This document shows positions 57,866 to 64,000 of a stretch of 64,000 nucleotides of DNA, piece by piece (positions within the stretch are counted from its first letter, which is position 1; every line of letters begins with the position of its first letter). The stretch covers positions 620,001 to 684,000 of the forward strand of contig JAZAYU010000037.1 in the NCBI GenBank assembly GCA_038501625.1, given 5' to 3'. The position numbers were made by a program, and so were the translations under genes. Source of the stretch: Corbicula japonica (Eukaryota > Mollusca > Bivalvia > Venerida > Cyrenidae). The notes under the pieces are model-generated. The model worked only from the letters and a program-made list of their open reading frames with translations, was not told where the DNA came from and made no database searches.

Positions 57866-58165
57866 GGAATATAAGGCACAGTTACTGTTAACGTTTGCTT
57901 AAGGTTTGAACAAAATGTTTGAAATAAGATAAAACTGTGTGAAATGAAGTAAGAATGAATTTTACGGAACTGTTAATGTATAGTCGCAAGTATAAGCAGG
58001 AGATTTCTCAATACTTTACAGGAATATAAGGCACAATTAATGTTTGCTGAAGGTTTGAACCACACATTTAAAATACGCCTAAAGAAGCTTGTGTGAAATA
58101 AAGTAATTCTACGGAACTGTTAATGTAATATTCGCGAACATAAGCAGGTGATTTCTCCTTGCATG
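57866..58165. repeat. 155-bp tandem duplication
   Basis: GGAATATAAGGCACA at 57866 recurs at 58021. Both copies continue with AAGGTTTGAAC and ACGGAACTGTTAATGTA and AAGCAGG.GATTTCTC, with indels. Confidence 0.85.
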
Positions 58166-59821
58166 TACAAGACAATTTAAGTGATAAACTGATCCTGTCG
58201 AAATTTTCTACTCCTTTGATCCAATTTGAATTTTAAATTAAACATTATCTGATTTCTTGTAATGGATGAAATATGTGCATTTATCTAGATTGCAGAATTC
58301 TTGCTGATGTTAGAATGGATTTTTTTCTAAAATGCAATTAATTTGTTGAACAAACTGCCAGCACGACAAGCTGTCAGGAAAAATGTGTTTATTTATCAAC
58401 AGAAACTCCTGAAATAACATGCAAGCTGTATGTTTATTTGTGCAGGAGAATTGATTACTGGATAACAGACTAGATACCAATTCATGGGAGGTTCAGGTTC
58501 TCTTAAAATGCTTTCTTAGTCTAGAAATTCATTATAAGAATCACATGCTGTTGATTCTCTGGCCAGCAATATTTGGCTTGAACTTATCTTTTTTAACGAA
58601 CAAAAAATGTTCCATTAAATCTATTTCTAATTCTAAAAAAATCTGATTTGCAAAAAAATAGCAAATAAAATAAATCACCTTCTGCCTCGTGAAACTTCAG
58701 CAGACAGCACTAAGTCTTGATGGTTTATGCAGTGTGGGTTTAAAGAACCAAGTTACATGGATTTGTTGTTTTTATAATTTTAACATGGTGTCATTGTTCT
58801 TATACTACATGTCTGTTCTGTGTTGAAGACCTGAGCCAGTGTTTTTCACTTTTACAAATTACCATTGGAATTTCTTCCTTAGTTAAAGATTCATAAGCAG
58901 TTAGGGTGTATTATTGAAGTCTGCTCTATTTACTTCTGTTACTATTAATAATGATTACTTCATCTTAGACTTAACTCAAATTATCATTTAACACATCCAT
59001 ATTCCATAACTGTGACTATATCATCTTAGAGTTACTCCCCTTTTCTGCCCTGTTAACACTGAACACATTATTGTTGGCAATCATGGCATCAATGCTTACA
59101 ATGAACTGTTTAGTATTTACATCAACCATTAATTCTTATTCAACCAATACAGAGTCATTAACATGACTGTGTCCTTAGATGACCAGAAGTCCTGCTGAGT
59201 GGTCAGTTGGTCAGTAATTGTCTGTGGTTGTATTAACTGCCTTGTTGAGTTGTAATTACCTCTGGGAGATCCACAGGAATGATCAATACACAATAACAAT
59301 TATCTGCAAGTAGCTAATAGAATCTCTATCAGCTGTGACTGATGAAATAAACATGTTGCTGCAAGCAGAAATTCTCTTTTACATAATATTTCTACTTGAG
59401 TTCTCAAAGATTTGTTGCATTACAGTTTCTGTAGAAAATCAGGTTCTTGAACTACTACAGATTTCCCTACATGATTCATTAAAACATACTGGTTTTTGAA
59501 TTAGTTTGATTAGCTGGCAAATATGGGGTGAACTGGAGAAATTACATGGAAAAGCTTTACTAATTGGCTGTTTGTTTTTCTCTTATCACTTCAAGAGAGT
59601 TTTTTTTTCAAAGTTGTTCACAATTTTTTAGCAAAATTCTAGAGAAAATTCAAGGTATAAAAATGTCATTTTGAACAATCATTATGTAAAAATGTGTTTA
59701 TGTAATAGCAGTCGTTATATGGGGTTTATTTATTAAATGGTAGGAAATAAATTTATCTTCAAAAGAAAACATAATACTTATAAATGATTTTCATATTTCA
59801 AGAACAATTTTGTTATTTTAA

Positions 59822-60004
59822 CATATTTTTAATGTGGGCAAACAATGTAGAACATGATCAGGTTATACACTGTTTACTTCTATTCATTATGTTATATCTG
59901 AACAAGATGTGACCAGTGAAAATCAAAGATCAGACAGTATAGATATGCCAGCTGATCTGGATCTACACTGGTTGCACAAGCCTTTAAACAGGTATATTTG
60001 GAAT
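59822..60004. mobile_element. Palindromic MITE, right end interrupted by the hAT derivative
   Basis: Left arm diverged (GGGCAAACAATGTAGAAC); right arm GCTGATCTGGATCTACACTG is good. The right terminus TTTGGAAT is split by the element at 60005 and resumes TCTGGAATAAAC at 61035. Confidence 0.65.
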
Positions 60005-61034
60005 TAGGGATGGGTATCGTTAGATTTTAACCGATTCCGATACCTACTAGATTCTTTTTAACCAATTCCGATTCTTACAGATTCCGATACCAATTACTAT
60101 ACACACATAAACAGTAAAGGATCATAGTAGATCTACACAGGGTAGGGTAAGTTGGTAACAAGCGTTACATTTCTTAGTAATTGTCAACCATTGATTGACT
60201 ATAATTGAAAACAATTACTCTTATACAGTTTTCTTTCCTTTTAATGATTGTCAAGTAAACTAGTAGTCAAACCTCTTAAACATTTTTTTTCAAGAAAAAT
60301 AACCATATCAACCTTGGTTGGGTCAAGTCTTGAGCGTTCTGCAGTGACTGTGTCTCCAGCAGTGCTGAAGACACGTTCACTGGGAACGCTGCTGGACTGT
60401 ACGCAGAGATATTTAGATGCCAAAGGTTACCTTGCATGGTTTTATCTCATTGGCTTTTACCCGGTCTTTGTGGACGGTTATCAAATGTTTCATGAGGTTT
60501 GAAGTAGTCCCTCCTTTGGCTTTAATAACATTCTGACAAAAATTACACTGTCCTTACCGTTTAAATCGTTAAAATACTGCCAAGCTATGGCAGTTTTTAC
60601 CCGATTACCCGGAATTTTTGTTTACGACGATCGGATGATGTAGGCCTACAATTTATCGCCCAGAGGGATGAGCATATTCACTCAATACCTCAGAGCCGAA
60701 TTTACACAAACCGGTCTCCGCTTTGCTTCGGCAGTAAGCAATGGGCTACGGAAATGACCGACAATCAATTATCGCCTAGAGGGATAGGCATAATTGCTCA
60801 GTACCCCACACACTTTGCAAGGAGTAAAACCGAAAGTATTATTTTAAAATTGTAAGTTTTCAGCATGTTTTTACCATTTCCATGCAAGTTAAAAGCTTTT
60901 AAAATTGTTAGGCAAATAAGATTATGTAGGAATCGTTTAAAAGAACCGGTTCCATAAAAATGAAACGATACCGAGTATACGATACCTCAAGGAACCGGGA
61001 CTAAACGGTTCCCAAGTACCGGTGCTCATCCCTA
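60005..61034 (-). mobile_element. hAT transposon, internally deleted (1,030 bp)
   Basis: The ends are inverted, TAGGGATGGGTATCG on the left and GGTGCTCATCCCTA on the right (TAGGGATG termini shared). They are flanked by the 8-bp near-duplication TTTGGAAT / TCTGGAAT. Inside each end are short direct and inverted blocks (CGATTCCGATAC; GAACCGGTTC). Only the C-terminal transposase segment is left, so the element is non-autonomous. Confidence 0.85.
60241..60423 (-). pseudogene. hAT transposase C-terminal dimerisation domain fragment
   Basis: The 60-codon frame contains KYLCVQSSSVPSERVFSTAG, then DTVTAERSRLDPTKVDMVIF, the hallmark hATC motif of ZBED-type hAT transposases, and a natural stop. The DDE core and zinc finger are absent, so this is a truncated remnant, not a functional transposase. 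Confidence 0.9.
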
Positions 61035-61078
61035 TCTGGAATAAACAGTCAAGTACAACAGCTCACTTATAAATTAGC

Positions 61079-61170
61079 CATTTTCTCCACATGTACGCAT
61101 TTAACTCATATGATACCAGAGTAGATCCAGATCAGCTGAAACATACATGCTGTCTGATCTGAATCTTGTG
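61079..61170. mobile_element. Palindromic MITE, left arm only
   Basis: TTTTCTCCACATGTACG and AGTAGATCCAGATCAGC, then CATGCTGTCTGATCTG; the rest is absent. Confidence 0.6.
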
Positions 61171-61535
61171 CATGGAAAGCTTAAGTATCAAAATGTGACA
61201 TTGTTCAGTTAGAAAAAGTCTATGTAAGAAATTGTGCGACATGAAATGTTATGGTTTCCTAAAACGGACTGATTTTATCTCTGATTGGATATCCCTTGAG
61301 GCACTTTATAATATTATTCTGAGGAGGAAATGTAGACTATCAGATCCCTTAGTCTGGGTTATATCTAGTACATCTTGTCTTTATTAAGCATTTATTTAGT
61401 CTTTAGGAGTCGTAAAAAGAGAACAATGAAAAGGCATACAACTTTTGTCTGGTTTTGAAATCTTACATCAGTTCCGTCTATCTACAGGTTCCATGAAAAT
61501 TGATCTTCAAGAAATAGAATTTATAGATTTCAAAC

Positions 61536-61715
61536 TTTTCTCCAAATATATGCCTTGATGGCCTGAGCGAACAGTGTATATCAAAGCAGCTGACACGTAT
61601 CAGGATCTGCACCAAAATGCAACCAGTGCAGATCCTGATCAGATGGTATGGATGTGCCGGCGATCTGGATCTACACTGGTAGCACATGCATAAAAATGCA
61701 TATTACATGGAAGAA
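61536..61715. mobile_element. Palindromic MITE, left arm shortened
   Basis: Left TTTCTCCAAATATATGCC with GCGAACAGTGTATATC; right hairpin CAACCAGTGCAGATCCTG pairs with CGATCTGGATCTACACTGG. Confidence 0.7.
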
Positions 61716-62324
61716 TTGGTTTATAGAGATTTTATATTGTGGAAACTGAAATATCACAAATACAGTTATGTGTGTGTATCAGATATTCTAATATAAGTGA
61801 TGGGAAAGTAACAGATTATCATTCATTGTAGTGGAATAGAATAAAAAACAGGAATAACATGCAATATTTCACTTGTAGATTAGATTCAGAAATAATGAAT
61901 AAATGCAAGGTGTAATATTTCACAATTGTTTTATCAATATTTCTCTAGTATCTGTTAAGAGGTATGGACCAAATTGTAGTGCTTTGTCAATATTGTTGTC
62001 ATCCTTGTCAATTGAGGGAGGATGGATGAGTCGTGTTAGTGATCCAGGATATAGATTGCACAAGTGCTCAGGTCAGGTTATTGTGTCCAGTTTATATTGT
62101 CTTTGTGCATAACACAATAAAGTAGTTAGGGAGTTTAAACTGGTTTCCATTATACTGTATCCATTGTGTTCACCAGCTGGTTTCTTGTTGTTGATCCGCC
62201 ATACACAGCCAGCATCAGGCAGTTGCTGTTGTGTTCCATTACAATAATATGTCCGTATGATCTAAATGTTTGTCATGATATAATAATAAGAAATGCTAAA
62301 TGACATGTGGTTGTTTATTTTCAG

Positions 62325-62388
62325 GTATCCGATGGTAGTTTGGACATCTTCCAGCCTGTAGCTAACAGTATTAACTCCAGTATTACAT
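62325..62388 (+). CDS. Host gene, exon 6
   Basis: TTGTTTATTTTCAG precedes 64 bases encoding VSDGSLDIFQPVANSINSSI plus T and one extra base, then a perfect donor T|GTAAGT. It enters in phase 0, matching all upstream exons, and leaves in phase 1. NSINSSIT includes an N-x-S/T sequon, but nothing indicates secretion. The next exon must lie beyond the window. Family not recognised. Confidence 0.6.
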
Positions 62389-62399
62389 GTAAGTACCTA

Positions 62400-62529
62400 C
62401 TTCCTTTACTTCATTTATACATGATTTATTGCTTGTGCTGCCAGTGTAGCTCGAGATCAGCCAGCGTGTCCATGTCTGGATCTACACTGTTCACCCACAC
62501 AATAAGGGCATATCTATAAAGTAAAGGGC
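62400..62529. mobile_element. Palindromic MITE, internally deleted, next to exon 6
   Basis: CCTTTACTTCATTTATAC and GCCAGTGTAGCTCGAGATC lead directly to CTGGATCTACACTGTTCACC and the end AAAGTAAAGGG. It begins about 12 bases downstream of the exon 6 donor. Confidence 0.7.
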
Positions 62530-63684
62530 AAAACAGTTCAGATAGGGACAACAAGGATGAAATAGTCTGTTCACATGCTTTTCTGTGCTACAGTTTTATC
62601 AGTCTGAGAGTGAACTGATTTAGACATGTTAATTATACAGTCTGTTCCCCTTGATTACATGTGTCATTTGATTATCTTGAAACTCTGTAAATTAGTGTGT
62701 ACACACATTATATATTGTGGCTTGGCAGTGAAATTGTTTTCAACAAAATTTAAAGAGGGTTGTATATTATGCCAAATGTTTTACAAAACTCGGGCTGACT
62801 TCCTATTGTCACATTGTGGCAAGTTTTCTTAGGGTATACAGAGGTTCTGTATAAGACCACAGCATTGATTTTCATGATCACTTGACATTACATGTTGACT
62901 TTCTTTGTCATTGGCAAAACAACGGTGTCAGATTTTGAGGTCATCATTAACAGTTGACAAGTAAATGAGTAATATATTTATGAAAATACATTATTCTGTA
63001 CCTTGGTTTATCTCACTGAAGTCACTATGTGTTTTTAAAATAAAAGTTTTCAATTTCTATGAACATCAAAAGTGTGTTGCTCACACAAACCAGTTAAACA
63101 ATTGTGAAATAACAAAGATAATGGAAGGAGTTCTTAAGAGGTTCAGAATTGGCAGACTTGTGCCCTTAATAAACCACTTCAGTCGTCATGTGAAAACCAC
63201 TCAGAAGTTCTTGAACAGAATGATGTTTCTATGACAACCACACTATATCCGTAAGAATGGTTAAGTGATATTGAAGAGGGCCTGGAGAGGCATTTGACTC
63301 GCTGAGAGAACTCTTCTGCCACAAATGAATACGAGGCAATCAAATACAAGTTATACTCAAGGGGCTTGAGAAAGTACAAAGAGCTTGAGGTACAAGTCTC
63401 AAGTGGACCAAATGTGTTCTCCGTTTTGATTGATCAGCCCAAGGGATTGCCCCCTTAGGTGTTGCCGGTTTTTTGCAAGGATGTTTAAAAAGCTGAGCTG
63501 TTTATTTGTCATCGCTAATTTTCATATGACTTGTATTACTTGTCATAGACAGTTGATGGGTGTGATGAATGTTAAAGGTTAATTCCCTTACCTCCACTGA
63601 TTGTCTCCCTTACCTCCACTGATTGTCTGCCTATCTTCTTATTTGGATAATTTTATTTAATGTTCATTGGTGTTATTGTAGGAA

Positions 63685-63835
63685 TGTTCAACAGTAAAAT
63701 CCCTCATGGAGACCAGCCCAAAATGAAGACCACCTTGATAATAAGACCACTTTTCAGATGTCTCATTTTACAGTTTTGCACCATTTTCTACCCTTAAATA
63801 ATAACCACCCCACTATTAAAGACTACTTTTATCAA
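63685..63835. repeat. Diverged dispersed repeat
   Basis: ACAGTAAAATCCCTCATGGA and repeated GAAGACCACC / ATAAGACCAC / ATAACCACCC motifs resemble the end of a DNA-transposon-derived repeat. The family assignment is uncertain. Confidence 0.35.
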
Positions 63836-64000
63836 ATGCAATATGTAGGAGGGCGGGGAGGGTAGGGGTTCATTGTAATTGTACAGATTTGACCTCGATT
63901 CCAGTCCAAAGATCAAAGATAGGAGTATAAAACACATGATGTGTTATCAGGCTTCATTATAACAATATTGCCTGTTGGGACACTTGAACTAGTAATAGAA

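Larger units (their letters stand above)
31990..62324 (+). other. Candidate intron 5 of the host gene (30.3 kb)
   Basis: It runs from GTAAGT to TATTTTCAG. It holds about 24 MITE copies or remnants, two tandem-core elements (36593, 47330), four minisatellites (43626, 46453, 51584, and the 57866 duplication) and a hAT derivative (60005). Stretches where I see no gene, RNA or clear repeat are 32270-33109, 33191-34642, 34873-36117, 38997-41432, 45131-46452, 48011-48974, 49206-49885, 49935-51411, 52516-53784, 53975-54460, 54530-55889, 57067-57865 and 58165-59821. Small unrecognised exons could hide here. Confidence 0.45.
62389..64000 (+). other. Start of intron 6 and remaining sequence
   Basis: Apart from the MITE at 62400 and a diverged repeat at 63685-63835, I see no gene. 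The 70-codon ORF overlapping exon 6 and the ORF at 62965-63234 have no splice or motif support. Confidence 0.45.

Overview
This is animal genomic DNA, most probably from a heterodont bivalve mollusc; I cannot name the species. The composition is AT-rich and non-coding, with long introns bounded by GT-AG splice sites. It carries a heavy load of short DNA-transposon relatives, including several element types with Helitron-like ends and tandem cores of 145-166 bp that I associate with bivalve genomes. There is no bacterial-type gene organisation, rRNA, tRNA or CRISPR array.

The backbone is part of one plus-strand host gene that I could not identify. A candidate first coding exon (2459-2953) is followed by small exons at 24470-24619, 29622-29657, 30333-30377, 31963-31989 and 62325-62388. 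The introns are about 21.5, 5.0, 0.7, 1.6 and 30.3 kb. The first five exons all end in phase 0, so they join in one open frame. The encoded segment is hydrophilic, Ser/Lys/acid-rich and low complexity.

Almost everything else is repeat inserted in those introns. (1) At 8490-13979 lies a 5.49-kb DNA transposon on the minus strand, with 14-bp terminal inverted repeats (TIRs), a 7-8-bp target-site duplication (TSD) and three ORFs. ORF1 and ORF2 together make a DDE-type transposase but are in different frames. They overlap at CTT-AGG-T, the same first six bases as the yeast Ty1 +1 frameshift site, and reading +1 there restores the family alignment. ORF3 is a small Tudor-like protein. This element sits in the middle of a palindromic MITE. 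(2) That MITE family (ends CCCTTTCC, TTAA flanks, about 230 bp, each arm itself a hairpin) has about 36 copies or remnants in the window. (3) Several bivalve-type non-autonomous elements with tandem-repeat cores lie at 15505-16657, 17743-18058, 30755-31250, 36593-37582 and 47330-48010. (4) There is a hAT derivative retaining only the transposase dimerisation domain (60005-61034), two hAT-like MITEs (5342-6241, 7505-7818), and a pogo/Tigger-like element holding a nested TTAA-flanked palindrome (27908-29249). (5) Minisatellites have units of 46/33, 41, 45, 59, 27 and about 21 bp. Several have unit lengths divisible by three and so give long spurious ORFs.

The most noteworthy candidate is the three-ORF transposon with its possible programmed frameshift. 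Next are the double-hairpin TTAA MITE and a juxtaposed acceptor/donor (CAG|GTAAGC) at exon 3 that looks like a recursive splice site.
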